Assembly (NCBI RefSeq): GCF_012912005.1
Contig: NZ_JABBEA010000003.1
Coordinates: 372,001 to 436,000, forward strand
Reading direction: 5' to 3'
Origin: Paenibacillus sp. SZ31
Lineage (GTDB): Bacteria; Bacillota; Bacilli; Paenibacillales; Paenibacillaceae
Length of the DNA stretch: 64,000 bases
Shown here piece by piece: positions 35,182-44,155 of the stretch; within the stretch, counting starts at the first letter, position 1; each line of letters starts with the position of its first letter. A program made the translations under genes and the position numbers. The notes beneath the pieces were generated by a model. The model had not been told where the DNA came from, did no database searches, and worked only from the letters and a program-made list of their open reading frames with translations.

Positions 35182-37152
35182 TTAGTTCTCGAACCCATCC
35201 GCCCCTGGCAGTTCAAGCCGAATATGCTGAACGACAGGCCAACAACGGTGTCGCTGTCCATCTGTATGTTGGGCGAACACCTCCAGATGATGATCCGCAG
35301 CACTGACCAATCCTTTCACCAGCCAGCTTGTTCCCGTCAGGGTATCCGAAGCCCCAGGGAACGACTCAATGTCACTCACCTTCCCGTTTTCCTTTTTCCC
35401 GTCCATCTCTTTCTCTTTCTCTTCCACCCGAATGCTATCCCCAACAGATAAATCATCTCCCACCAATTGCTGCCGACACATCTGAATCAGACTATGCAGT
35501 TCCTTCCATCGTCCTGACTGTACACAGCCTTCCATCATCAGTCCGAGCGCCTGCCAGCCATCATACTCTGCTCCTGCAACCGTTCCGTCCATATCGGAGT
35601 CCGTGTCCCTCTTCTTTGTCGCTCTCAGACCAGCAATTCGTCCTGTCTGCACAGCAGGTTCCTCATTCGTTACTGCCCCAACCTGAGAACCACGCTTCAA
35701 CCACAACGTCAATGGATCGTCTCCGCTGACTTCCTTCCCTTCGAGCCATTCCAACCGTTCAAGCCATCGGGCAGACGAGATCGCGAGCAGTCCTTTTTTC
35801 CGCTGCACAGGTTCCAGTTTCAAACGTGCCTTGTGCCATCTTCCCTGCTGGATTTGGAGCATGGCCTCCGCCACGGATAAGCGTTCCCTCATCTCTGCGG
35901 AAGGTTGTGTGGATACACCCGTTAACAATTGCAGAGCCGCTTCATAACAACGACTTTGCTCTAGAATGCCCAATACTTTATGTGTAGCCTCTTCCGATCC
36001 GAGCGCAAAACGCTCCGTCACCAGCTCTGGAATCTGATGTTCCTGCCCGGAGACTCGCATAATTCGGAATATCCGATAGAGTGGCGGTAACAGACTGGAT
36101 TTGGCGCGTACCGCTTCCACGTAAGCATCCACCGCGCCTTCCAGATCAGCCTTTCCTTCCAACAATCGGCCTAACGTATACCACGTCTGATAGGTGCCGA
36201 TGCCTTCTTCCGTATGGTAGATGGGTGGGGGTGGCCCCATGCGAACCGCTTCACGCAGCGAACATTCTGCCCGATCAGCATCCCCCAATTCGTCTGCACA
36301 GACTCCACGATGATGCATCAGATCCGTGTACTCTGGAAATAGTTCAAGCGCGGCGTCGATTCGATCTAATGCCTCCTGCCAGCGATTCAGATGCTGGAGA
36401 CAGCGTACTTCATATTTGAATAGCAAATGCGCGTAACTGGTCACCGCAGGATCAATCCCCATCCGGGCAACACCAAACGTCTCCAACGCCCGCTCCGCTT
36501 CCCCCACACGCAGATACTCAACACCCAGATTATAGTGATGGAACGGCTGATCCGGTTCTTCCTCCACTGCCTGTTGCAGCAGGCGGACATTGCGGTTCAC
36601 CTTATCTTTGCGCTCCACAATCGCTGTCTGATACCCATAATGATGGATGATCATGTCCGTCACATGAAAAGCAGCCTCTGGATTCCTACGGCAAATCGCC
36701 GCCGCAATCTGCTCATGAATTCGACCTTCGAACCGATGCTCCGGGGCATTACGAAAGAGACGCAAAACGGGATTCACGGTAACCCCCTGCTGACCCGTAC
36801 CTGTATAGTTATGAATGTTTAAAAACAATCCGTCACATCCGCTGACCGTCGTCCAGCTCCTGATCTGCTCCCGCGCAGCCCTATCGAGCGCCTCGTCCGC
36901 ATCAAGGAAAAGAATCCAGTCGCCAGAGGCCCGCTCCAGGCCAGCATTCCGTGCTGCGGCAAAATCATCGCACCACTCAAATCCGACAACCACCGCGCCA
37001 TATTGCTGCGCAATCTCCGCGCTGCGGTCCGACGAACCGGTGTCCACGACGATTACCTCGTCCACCGCTCCCTGGACACTGGAAAGACAATGGGGCAGTA
37101 ACTCTTCCTCATCCTTCACGATCAAGCATAGGGAAATTCGTTTCGCTCGCAA
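35182..37152 (-). CDS. GT2-TPR glycosyltransferase
   Basis: A 656-residue protein. GT2 domain in about the first 120 residues (ISLCLIVKDEEELLPHCL, VVDTGSSDRSAEIAQQYGA, FLDADEALDRA), then IHEQIAAAICRRNPEAAFHVTDMIIHHYGYQ, the region linking the catalytic domain to the repeats, and TPR-like helices (YNLGVEYLRVGEAERALETF, YDLMHHRGVCADELGDADRA-like). The TTG start is chosen because AAAGGAGG lies seven bases upstream; it overlaps the end of the next gene to the right by 44 bases, so the two are coupled. Acceptor likely a protein, by analogy with SunS-type enzymes. Confidence 0.88.
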   Translation of the reverse strand: MRAKRISLCLIVKDEEELLPHCLSSVQGAVDEVIVVDTGSSDRSAEIAQQYGAVVVGFEWCDDFAAARNAGLERASGDWILFLDADEALDRAAREQIRSWTTVSGCDGLFLNIHNYTGTGQQGVTVNPVLRLFRNAPEHRFEGRIHEQIAAAICRRNPEAAFHVTDMIIHHYGYQTAIVERKDKVNRNVRLLQQAVEEEPDQPFHHYNLGVEYLRVGEAERALETFGVARMGIDPAVTSYAHLLFKYEVRCLQHLNRWQEALDRIDAALELFPEYTDLMHHRGVCADELGDADRAECSLREAVRMGPPPPIYHTEEGIGTYQTWYTLGRLLEGKADLEGAVDAYVEAVRAKSSLLPPLYRIFRIMRVSGQEHQIPELVTERFALGSEEATHKVLGILEQSRCYEAALQLLTGVSTQPSAEMRERLSVAEAMLQIQQGRWHKARLKLEPVQRKKGLLAISSARWLERLEWLEGKEVSGDDPLTLWLKRGSQVGAVTNEEPAVQTGRIAGLRATKKRDTDSDMDGTVAGAEYDGWQALGLMMEGCVQSGRWKELHSLIQMCRQQLVGDDLSVGDSIRVEEKEKEMDGKKENGKVSDIESFPGASDTLTGTSWLVKGLVSAADHHLEVFAQHTDGQRHRCWPVVQHIRLELPGADGFEN

Positions 37153-39391
37153 GCTGATTCCTCCTTTCCTTCGCATGGAAAATCGTGCGCCATGGGATAC
37201 CTTCGGCCGTCCGCAGCCTTTGTTCCAGTGCAGCATGTTGTGCCGCGAGTGCCCCTGCCGACGGGGAGCGAACCAACTCCTGTCGAAGTGCCTCCATTGC
37301 TATCCGCAAGTAACATACCGCTGCACCAGCTCTGGCCTGTTGCAGATCAGGTTCCCGCTCCAGAGCCTGCTCGAACAGAGACAGCGCCTGATCATAATAT
37401 CCTTTGGCAACCAATGTTTCACCCAGCCAGAATAACCCTTCGGCATCCAGCTCACTGTCGGTCATGCACTGAATCAGGATGTTCGCGGCTACCATGGTAT
37501 ACCCGTGACGATACAGCAGACTTGCAAACTCCCGTCGGACCGTGACTGCCTTTCCCCGATGCTCACGCATCATGATTGCCCGCAGTTCATGCAGTTGCTC
37601 AGCAAGCGTGAGCTGTCCAGTCTTTATCGCCTGCTGTACAACCTGTTCTGCCACCATCTGTGACTGCGGACCCCACTCCATAAGCTTCTGCTCTTCTGAC
37701 GCAGGTTCCATGCTTCGCGGCTCTTTGGTCAACTGGTCCAGCAGACGATCCATGACCTTCCAAACCGTCTTTTCCTGTGAATGGGTAGATGCGAGGAATG
37801 TATCGGTTAATCGTAATCCATTAGCCCAATAAGCCAGTGCCCAATCCATTCTGTGCTCAGTCGGCAGATTGACTTCATGTACACATCCAACGTTCCAGTG
37901 TTCTTCTGCCAGTTGTAATGCCTCCGAAACCTTATTCGCACACAACATCCAATGTATTCGATCCGCTACATGGATACGAGCAATACGAGAATCTGTATCC
38001 AGCATTTTCAATGCCTGCCCATATGCTCCGCAGCCTGCGAGAACATGAATGACTTGTGCAAAATGATCCTCATTCTTCACAGCGTATGGATGGGACATTT
38101 CACCACGGATCGACTCAACGTGACCCGACTCTTCGATCCGTTTGCATCTGGCAAGTAATGTTTCTGCTACGTTCTCATCCGTTTCTCCCGATTGTTGCAG
38201 TACATCCGCTAACCCCACCCATGCCGGAGCATATGCAAACATGCTGTCCAATGCCAGACCGTACAGATGTGCTGATTCATTCAGGAATCCCCGTTTCTGT
38301 GCAAGTCTTGCCATAGCGGTATAAGCTCTGTAACTGTCAGAACCTGCTTCCGTTACATATGACGAGTCTAACGTGCTACCACCATCACTTTGTCCATCAC
38401 CATACGGCACCTTCAGGCACTCAGTCGCTCGGACGTAGGATTGGTATGCACGTTCCTCCAAACCTTGCTGCTCTAACGTCTCCCCATACAACAGGTGCAA
38501 ATCCGCATAAGATGGATAACGCTGTCTTTCCACAGCCAGAAGTGCATGCGCCTTGTCGTAACGTTCTAATTCCACAAGGGTCTTCGCATAATCCCTAACC
38601 AGTGTAGGGCGATATGGCGTGAGCAACTCTGTCAGGCGCAGTGATTCACTGAACGCTTCAATTGCCTGTTCAATCTGACCAAGTTGGCAATACGTTACTG
38701 CCAGATTGTACAGGTGAAAAGGCTGTGCAGGATCATCCTGAAGTTCACGCTCAATCAACTTCAAATTACGTCTTGGTTTATGTTCCTTCGCAATCGTGGA
38801 AGCCAGATATCCATCATGAAAGAGGCATAGCGGGGCCAGCGGTTCAGTCTCGATCAATACATTTTCTTCATCTGTATATTTCTCGTTCTTATCCCCATCA
38901 GCAGCCTCATTCAGGACAAGCTTGCTCGGGCCGCTACGAACCAACTGCTCATGGATGCGTCCCACATATCGATATCCCTGATGTGCACGGAACAGTCTCA
39001 CTGGCTGAGAGATAACGCTCTCCTCTACCCTATTACCGAAACGATTCTCTATAGTAATGCGTAATCTTGAAATGCTTTTATGGACTTTGGGCAAATAATT
39101 CAGCAGTTCTTCCAATCCCTGTGTAACGTACTCATCGGCATCCAGACATAGGACCCATTCGGTGCTAGCCAGAGGCAAACTTATATTCCGCGCATGGGCA
39201 AAGTCATCTTCCCAGCGGGCGTGCAACACCTTTGCTCCGTATGTTCTGGCGATCTCGGTTGTGCGGTCAGTCGAGCCCGTATCAGTGATATAGCACTCCG
39301 TGCCGATATGCTTCAAGCTGTCGAGACAGCGGGGCAGGTGATGTTCTTCATTTTGCACAATCATATGGATTCCAAGTAAACGGTTCTTCAA
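37109..39391 (-). CDS. GT2-TPR glycosyltransferase (longest copy)
   Basis: A 760-residue protein. GT2 domain at the N terminus (LGIHMIVQNEEHHLPRCLDSL, ITDTGSTDRTTEIARTYGA, LCLDADEYVTQG), then a long array of TPR-like helices to the C terminus (FHLYNLAVTYCQLGQIEQAIEAFSES, GLFWLGETLVAKGYYDQALSLF). The TTG start beginning LKNRLLGIH has GGAGGTGG upstream; extending further would cross the terminator of the repeat-protein gene. Likely first gene of a three-gene minus-strand GT2-TPR run, directly downstream of the genes for the repeat proteins. Confidence 0.87.
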   Translation of the reverse strand: MKNRLLGIHMIVQNEEHHLPRCLDSLKHIGTECYITDTGSTDRTTEIARTYGAKVLHARWEDDFAHARNISLPLASTEWVLCLDADEYVTQGLEELLNYLPKVHKSISRLRITIENRFGNRVEESVISQPVRLFRAHQGYRYVGRIHEQLVRSGPSKLVLNEAADGDKNEKYTDEENVLIETEPLAPLCLFHDGYLASTIAKEHKPRRNLKLIERELQDDPAQPFHLYNLAVTYCQLGQIEQAIEAFSESLRLTELLTPYRPTLVRDYAKTLVELERYDKAHALLAVERQRYPSYADLHLLYGETLEQQGLEERAYQSYVRATECLKVPYGDGQSDGGSTLDSSYVTEAGSDSYRAYTAMARLAQKRGFLNESAHLYGLALDSMFAYAPAWVGLADVLQQSGETDENVAETLLARCKRIEESGHVESIRGEMSHPYAVKNEDHFAQVIHVLAGCGAYGQALKMLDTDSRIARIHVADRIHWMLCANKVSEALQLAEEHWNVGCVHEVNLPTEHRMDWALAYWANGLRLTDTFLASTHSQEKTVWKVMDRLLDQLTKEPRSMEPASEEQKLMEWGPQSQMVAEQVVQQAIKTGQLTLAEQLHELRAIMMREHRGKAVTVRREFASLLYRHGYTMVAANILIQCMTDSELDAEGLFWLGETLVAKGYYDQALSLFEQALEREPDLQQARAGAAVCYLRIAMEALRQELVRSPSAGALAAQHAALEQRLRTAEGIPWRTIFHAKERRNQLASETNFPMLDREG

Positions 39392-39410
39392 ACATAACCA
39401 CCTCCAATAC

Positions 39411-39450
39411 AAAAAAAGTACATGAAGTCCACCAAAGGAACTCCATGTAC
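39411..39450 (-). terminator. Terminator of the repeat-protein gene
   Basis: On the minus strand GTACATG..AGT pairs with ACT..CATGTAC and is followed by T7, about 20 bases after the stop of the Thr-rich repeat gene. It may be leaky, since the GT2-TPR genes follow on the same strand. Confidence 0.75.
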
Positions 39451-39470
39451 CTATATGACAAATGAATGGG

Positions 39471-40790
39471 TTATGTGCCTTGTCCATTGAAGAACACATC
39501 AATCGTACTTGGTGCACCAACTAGGCTGGAGCGGTAGGATAGACGTGTATATTTGAGAAAACGCTGCGGAACCAATACATCAACTGACCCGGACAAAATG
39601 CCCGTTACCGTCGTCACATCCGTGTACCAGTTCGAACCGTTCGCACTGATCTCAACGCGCGCATCTACCCGGTTTACACCAGGTCCCCTGTTATATACAA
39701 AGAAAGAATACGTACCAAATACACTGGTTGTCACTGCTGGAAGTGGTGTAAAGGTGTTAGCGGTCGGGGTGCTAATAAGCTGGTTTTCCTGAAAACTCTT
39801 CTGTGATATGGAAGTAACGCTGCTAAGCGTTCCCGCCGTAATTGTAGCGCCGAGCACACTGGTGATCGTACCATTCAGCAGGTTTGTCAGCGTCCCCGCT
39901 GTTACTGTTGCGCCGAGCACACTGGTGATCGTTCCGTTTAATAAATTCGTCAGGGTGCCTGCGGTGATGGTTGCTCCTAGTACGCTCGTGATCGTACCTG
40001 CGGTAATCGTTGCTCCGAGTATACCTGTGATGGTCCCCGCTGTGATGGTCGCTCCAAGTACGCTGGTGATGGTTCCGGCCGTGATCGTTGCTCCCAATAC
40101 ACTTGTGATCGTACCATTCAGCAAGTTCGTCAGTGTCCCCGCCGTTACTGTAGCTCCGAGCACACTAGTGATGGTTCCGGCTGTGATTGTTGCTCCTAAT
40201 ACACTCGTAATCGTACCATTCAGCAAGTTGGTCAGCGTTCCCGCCGTTACCGTAGCTCCGAGCACACTAGTAATCGTTCCGGCTGTAATCGTTGCTCCAA
40301 GTACACTTGTGATCGTACCATTCAGTAAGTTTGTCAATGTTCCGGCAGTCACCGTGGCTCCAAGCACACTCGTGATGGTACCATTCAGCAAGTTCGTGAG
40401 TGTTCCTGCTGTTACCGTTGCCCCGAGTACACTTGTAATTGTTCCCGCCGTGATCGTTGCTCCCAATACACTGGTGATCGTACCATTCAGCAAATTCGTC
40501 AACGTACCTGCGGTAACGGTAGCTCCAAGCACACTGTTGATCGTACCTGCCGTGATGGTCGCTCCAAGTACACTTGTAATTGTGCCGTTCAGAATGTTCG
40601 TAATGGTTCCGGCATTAATCGTAACGGTGGTCAGACCGGAGATGTTACTGATGGTTCCGTCCAAAATGATGCCAACCACGTTCCCGCTCGTATCGGTTCT
40701 GACGGGCTGGGCTGTGCCTGTACTATCCTGGCCGAAGATCAACGTCCTCAAATTATCCGGATTCGTATTAAACGTTGTAAAGTTAGGCAT
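39471..40790 (-). CDS. Thr-rich repeat protein with conserved C-terminal domain (candidate surface/spore protein)
   Basis: A 439-residue protein with three parts. Residues 1-50 are a unique head (FTTFNTNPDNLRTLIFGQD). Residues about 55-325 are some 24 short repeats of two kinds: GTITSVLG, always followed by a five-residue spacer ATITA or ATVTA, and GTLTNLLN, followed directly by the next unit. The alternating small/hydrophobic pattern suggests a beta-solenoid with Thr ladders, open to O-glycosylation. Residues about 335-439 form a C-terminal domain (FVYNRGPGVNRV, LVPQRFLKYTRLSYRS, DVFFNGQG) shared with the next gene, resembling DUF6385. No signal peptide. GGAGGAGG precedes the ATG. Confidence 0.85.
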   Translation of the reverse strand: MPNFTTFNTNPDNLRTLIFGQDSTGTAQPVRTDTSGNVVGIILDGTISNISGLTTVTINAGTITNILNGTITSVLGATITAGTINSVLGATVTAGTLTNLLNGTITSVLGATITAGTITSVLGATVTAGTLTNLLNGTITSVLGATVTAGTLTNLLNGTITSVLGATITAGTITSVLGATVTAGTLTNLLNGTITSVLGATITAGTITSVLGATVTAGTLTNLLNGTITSVLGATITAGTITSVLGATITAGTITGILGATITAGTITSVLGATITAGTLTNLLNGTITSVLGATVTAGTLTNLLNGTITSVLGATITAGTLSSVTSISQKSFQENQLISTPTANTFTPLPAVTTSVFGTYSFFVYNRGPGVNRVDARVEISANGSNWYTDVTTVTGILSGSVDVLVPQRFLKYTRLSYRSSLVGAPSTIDVFFNGQGT

Positions 40791-40835
40791 GTGCCTCGTC
40801 CTCCTCCCTGGTCAAATCTGTGAAATCTTACTCCC

Positions 40836-41333
40836 TTACGGCATACGCTGCGCCTGAAAGTAAACATCAAGCCGGGTCGGCTGATCCGGTTCAACAGATC
40901 GAATTGCAAGCCGGGTATAATGCAAAAATCGCAAGGGTACCAGCGCTTTGGTCTGACCTCCCGCGACCACCTCCTGGCTGTCCACAGCATAGTCCACGGC
41001 ATTGGGACTGATCTGGATCTGTACAAGAGCCGGATGTTTGCCCCGATTCACAACGCCATAGGTATACATGCTGAGTGATGAGGTGTCTTGTGCCGGGAGT
41101 GAGTGTATGCTGCTACTGGTCTCGGCTCCGACATACGTATGCTCTGTAAAACAATGAATAGCACCAGGGAGTTTCGTACGTGAGGAAGCACCCTGCTTGA
41201 ACCGGGGACGAGTGATCCGGGAACAAGGGGGTTTCAGCAATTTAGCGCGGCAGGAATGACGGGAGCGACGACGGCTAACATATTTAGTTGGTTGCTTCGT
41301 TCTCTTCTTGCTTCGCTTCGCTGTTCGACTCAT
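40836..41333 (-). CDS. Basic N-tail protein sharing the C-terminal domain of the repeat protein
   Basis: A 165-residue protein. Residues 1-50 are very basic (RSKKRTKQPTKYVSRRRSRH) with two Cys; residues about 75-165 match the C-terminal domain of the neighbouring repeat protein in NRG, QISPNAVDY, LVPLRFLHYTRLAIRS and LDVYFQ. It lies 45 bases upstream of the repeat-protein gene on the same strand, so both are probably co-transcribed. The basic tail could bind acidic glycan, cortex or DNA, and the shared domain could mediate co-assembly. No signal peptide; AAGGGG precedes the ATG. Confidence 0.82.
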   Translation of the reverse strand: MSRTAKRSKKRTKQPTKYVSRRRSRHSCRAKLLKPPCSRITRPRFKQGASSRTKLPGAIHCFTEHTYVGAETSSSIHSLPAQDTSSLSMYTYGVVNRGKHPALVQIQISPNAVDYAVDSQEVVAGGQTKALVPLRFLHYTRLAIRSVEPDQPTRLDVYFQAQRMP

Positions 41334-41532
41334 CTCGATTTCCCCTTAAAAAATGTGCTTACGCATCGTATGCCCGGATTGGAAATACGGGCACGGCAAC
41401 CGCCTTTATTTCCAGATATACGGCTCAGTCCCCAATCCATTTTTCTGCTTTTCACATACACTGCAAGTACAATGACATGTGAATTAACCGGAGTGTTGCT
41501 CTAAAAGAACTGGTCTACGGGAGGTGGATGAG

Positions 41533-42066
41533 ATGACCAACTACAATATATTCAACCAATCCAATGGTCCCCTGTTTACTCAACTGACCAATACCTTCTC
41601 GGCACCTGGAATTGAAGCTTCACCAGACAGCGGTGCTGCTGCTGCCGGAAGTTTCTTTGCCCTAACGACGAACAATACCGCAATTCCTGCCAGCCAAAAT
41701 CTTCTTCTACAGATCGTGAATGGAGCCGGTAGTGGCAGAACTTTACGCATATCCAGCCTCACCGGAGGCACAACAGCAGCAGCTACGCTTGTCATCTATT
41801 CTGGAGGAACGGTGACTGGTGGCAGCTCGCCTGTACCCGTCAATACGCTACTTGGAAATACCAACGTCAGTGTAGTCACAACGAGGCAAAGCACGGGTAC
41901 TCTTGGGGGAACCTTCACGAGCATCGCAAGTATTCCGCTTACCGCAGGTATGTATTCACTGAATTTGAACGGCTCGATTATTGTGCCACCAGGACAAACT
42001 TTATCCATTAGTGTAGGCACAGGGAGTCAGACGGGAGCCATTAACCTGTTCTGGTGGGAATTCTGA
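41533..42066 (+). CDS. Ser/Thr/Gly-rich small protein, paralogue 1
   Basis: A 177-residue protein of low charge, rich in Ser, Thr, Gly and Ala, with no signal peptide or membrane helix. It starts MTNYNIFNQSNGPLFTQL and ends NLFWWEF. Beta-strand-like segments with GAGSGRTLRISSLTGG and IIVPPGQTLSISVG occur in equivalent places in the next gene. GGGAGGTGG lies five bases before the ATG. Divergent from the repeat-protein pair. No known family; the composition and context suggest a surface or spore-coat component and a possible glycosylation acceptor. Confidence 0.8.
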   Translation: MTNYNIFNQSNGPLFTQLTNTFSAPGIEASPDSGAAAAGSFFALTTNNTAIPASQNLLLQIVNGAGSGRTLRISSLTGGTTAAATLVIYSGGTVTGGSSPVPVNTLLGNTNVSVVTTRQSTGTLGGTFTSIASIPLTAGMYSLNLNGSIIVPPGQTLSISVGTGSQTGAINLFWWEF

Positions 42067-42096
42067 GTTGGATCATAGTAGAAGGTGGTGTATACA

Positions 42097-42678
42097 GTGC
42101 CAAACAATAATGTATTCAACCCGTTAAGCCAGCCCGTCTATACGTCAAATACCAACACATATACCTCTCCCGGCATTGTTGCCCCACCGGAGAACGATGC
42201 CGGCAACACAGGCAATCTGTACAATGCAGGTTCCACCAACTCCACAACACTGGGATTGCTCGGAGGAACGGTAATTGCCACCGTACAATTGGCCAATCCA
42301 GCGGGGAGTGGAAAAACCCTATACGTATCACGGATCTCTGGCGGAATTACAGTCTCACTCAACCTGTTATCTTCCTTCAGCGGTTCCATGAGTCTGACCG
42401 CAAATGGAACGCTGTCCTCTCCCAGTACACTTACGCCGGTGAACAGCAATCTTTCCAGCAGTAATACCAGTGTAGCCGTAGTACGATTCTCTGCTGCCGT
42501 GCCTTCAGGTGCGACTTCATTGATGGCGATGCCCCTTCAAGCAGGGCCATTTCTATCCAATGAATTCGGCCGTTATGTGGTTCCTCCGGGTCAGGCCATT
42601 AACCTGTCTGTCGGCGGATCACTCTCGGTTGGTGGACTGATGGCCTCCACTGCCTATTTCGCCTGGTGGGAAGTATGA
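42097..42678 (+). CDS. Ser/Thr/Gly-rich small protein, paralogue 2
   Basis: A 193-residue paralogue of the preceding protein, 30 bases downstream and co-directional. The GTG start (MPNNNVFNPLSQPVYTS) matches the paralogue's start and has AAGGTGGTG upstream. Shared features: NxFNxxxxP near the start, GSGKTLYVSRISGG, VVRFS, YVVPPGQAINLSVGG and the ending YFAWWEV. Probably arose by tandem duplication and divergence. A terminator follows. Confidence 0.8.
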   Translation: MPNNNVFNPLSQPVYTSNTNTYTSPGIVAPPENDAGNTGNLYNAGSTNSTTLGLLGGTVIATVQLANPAGSGKTLYVSRISGGITVSLNLLSSFSGSMSLTANGTLSSPSTLTPVNSNLSSSNTSVAVVRFSAAVPSGATSLMAMPLQAGPFLSNEFGRYVVPPGQAINLSVGGSLSVGGLMASTAYFAWWEV

Positions 42679-42701
42679 TGTTTCATACATCGCAACGTGC
42701 A

Positions 42702-42746
42702 AACAGCCGCTTTCGGATGAATACCGGAAGCGGCTGTTCGTTTTAT
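42702..42746 (+). terminator. Terminator after the paralogue pair
   Basis: AACAGCCGCTTTCGG pairs with CCGGAAGCGGCTGTT around a six-base loop, followed by CGTTTT. Confidence 0.75.
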
Positions 42747-42790
42747 TGTAGATGTAATGATGATTAAATATGTTGTTCGGGCAAAGACTG

Positions 42791-44137
42791 TCAGGCCGAT
42801 TCCTGCGGAATGATCTCTTTTGCTTCAGTCATGAGAGGTTGCTTTCCCTCCCACAAGATACGCTGTAGCAGAATGCCAGCAAGACCAATCACCAGCGTAG
42901 CGAGACCGATATATTGAAAGGTGGGACTCGGCCCTGCGGCTCGAATGAGCGCCCCACCTGCAAGTGGAGCTACGACCAGTACAACACTGGATAGTGAATT
43001 TTGGATGCCGAAGACACGCCCTACATAGGCAGGAGGGGTTTCTTTTTGCAACAGATAATTCAGAGTTACCATAAAGAGCCCATTGCCTACCCCGATGCAG
43101 AGGCCCCAGATAATGACCCAAATTTCCGGTGTTTGTGGGCCGATCCACCCCAATGCAGCGATTCCGGCACCCACGAACAGATATCCTCCACCCATTCCCC
43201 ACCCATACCCAATCCTCGGCAGCCGATTTAACAGCAAAATGACGATTACTGCCCCTGCTCCTGCCGATGAACCCAAGCAGCCGAGCAGTGATTCGTTACC
43301 TGGCTTGATCTCCCGAAACAGGGTCGTAAACTGATAATCTATCATTAGAATGGCCATGAGTCCAAAACAGCCAAACAGAATCGTGCTCAGCACAGTGCGG
43401 CTGCGACGTATAAAATGCCAGCCTTGCTGCCACTGAGTGAATAAAGATTCCGAGCCATCCTTTGCATCAGCATCACTTCCTTCTGTTCCAACCGGGTCCG
43501 ACTTCTCCACCAAACGCCGTAAGGGCCATAACACCGCGCCCGACAACAGGCGGGTACAGGCATTAATGGCAATACAGATCTGTGGTGAGAAAAAGGCCAA
43601 AATGACTGCTCCCAGAAGTGGTCCTGCCACTTTCGAGCACTGGCTCACAAAACCGTTCAAGGAAGATGCCTGGAACAGATGCTTCTCTACCACCACTTGA
43701 CGAGTTAACGCCTGCTGGGCTGGAACATGGAATACCCCCATCATGGCCCGCAGGGCAAGCAGTGGAAGCAACCATGCCGGGCTTGGTGCGAATAAAATAG
43801 CAACGGTTAATCCCACGGTGATTACATCGCACAGGATCATGATTTTCACTTTATGAAGTCGATCAGCCAGTGCACCTGCAACGGAGCCCAGTAATATGCC
43901 CGGGACAGCCATACATACAGGAATCAGCGCAATGATCAGTGGATCAGCACCCCAGCGGTAGGCCACCATCACCTGGATGGCTAGTGCATCGAACCAGTCT
44001 CCAAACGTAGCCAGAGAGTATGCGATAAACATGCGGACAAACCGGAGGTTGGTCCATAGACTTTTGGAGGATTCCGCAGATGAGGCGGGTAATTCGGTGG
44101 ATTCATTGGACGTGGGTTCATTAGAAATGACGGTCAT
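42791..44137 (-). CDS. MFS transporter (MFS_3 / macrolide-efflux-like)
   Basis: A 448-residue permease with about 12 membrane helices and a short cytoplasmic N-terminal tail. The SLATFGDWFDALAIQVMV first helix, GALADRLHKVKIMILCDV (loop 2-3 motif) and MMGVFHVPAQQALTRQVV are typical of the MFS_3 group that includes macrolide exporters and enterobactin exporter EntS. A charged loop with SDADAKDGSES separates the halves. GGGAGG precedes the ATG. It sits 85 bases after a TPR-type regulator on the same strand, so efflux may be controlled by that activator. Substrate unknown. Confidence 0.85.
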   Translation of the reverse strand: MTVISNEPTSNESTELPASSAESSKSLWTNLRFVRMFIAYSLATFGDWFDALAIQVMVAYRWGADPLIIALIPVCMAVPGILLGSVAGALADRLHKVKIMILCDVITVGLTVAILFAPSPAWLLPLLALRAMMGVFHVPAQQALTRQVVVEKHLFQASSLNGFVSQCSKVAGPLLGAVILAFFSPQICIAINACTRLLSGAVLWPLRRLVEKSDPVGTEGSDADAKDGSESLFTQWQQGWHFIRRSRTVLSTILFGCFGLMAILMIDYQFTTLFREIKPGNESLLGCLGSSAGAGAVIVILLLNRLPRIGYGWGMGGGYLFVGAGIAALGWIGPQTPEIWVIIWGLCIGVGNGLFMVTLNYLLQKETPPAYVGRVFGIQNSLSSVVLVVAPLAGGALIRAAGPSPTFQYIGLATLVIGLAGILLQRILWEGKQPLMTEAKEIIPQESA

Positions 44138-44155
44138 ACATGTACTTCCTCCCTT

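Noticed and set aside
39800..40620. CRISPR-like array of short DNA repeats
   Set aside because: The units are in-frame codons for GTITSVLG and GTLTNLLN words, with variation mainly at third positions; there are no unique spacers or cas genes.
39808..40857. Long plus-strand open frame opposite the Thr-rich repeat gene
   Set aside because: It is the complement of the repeated codons and stays open only because they repeat. The minus-strand frame has a strong ribosome site, a terminator and a conserved C-terminal domain.
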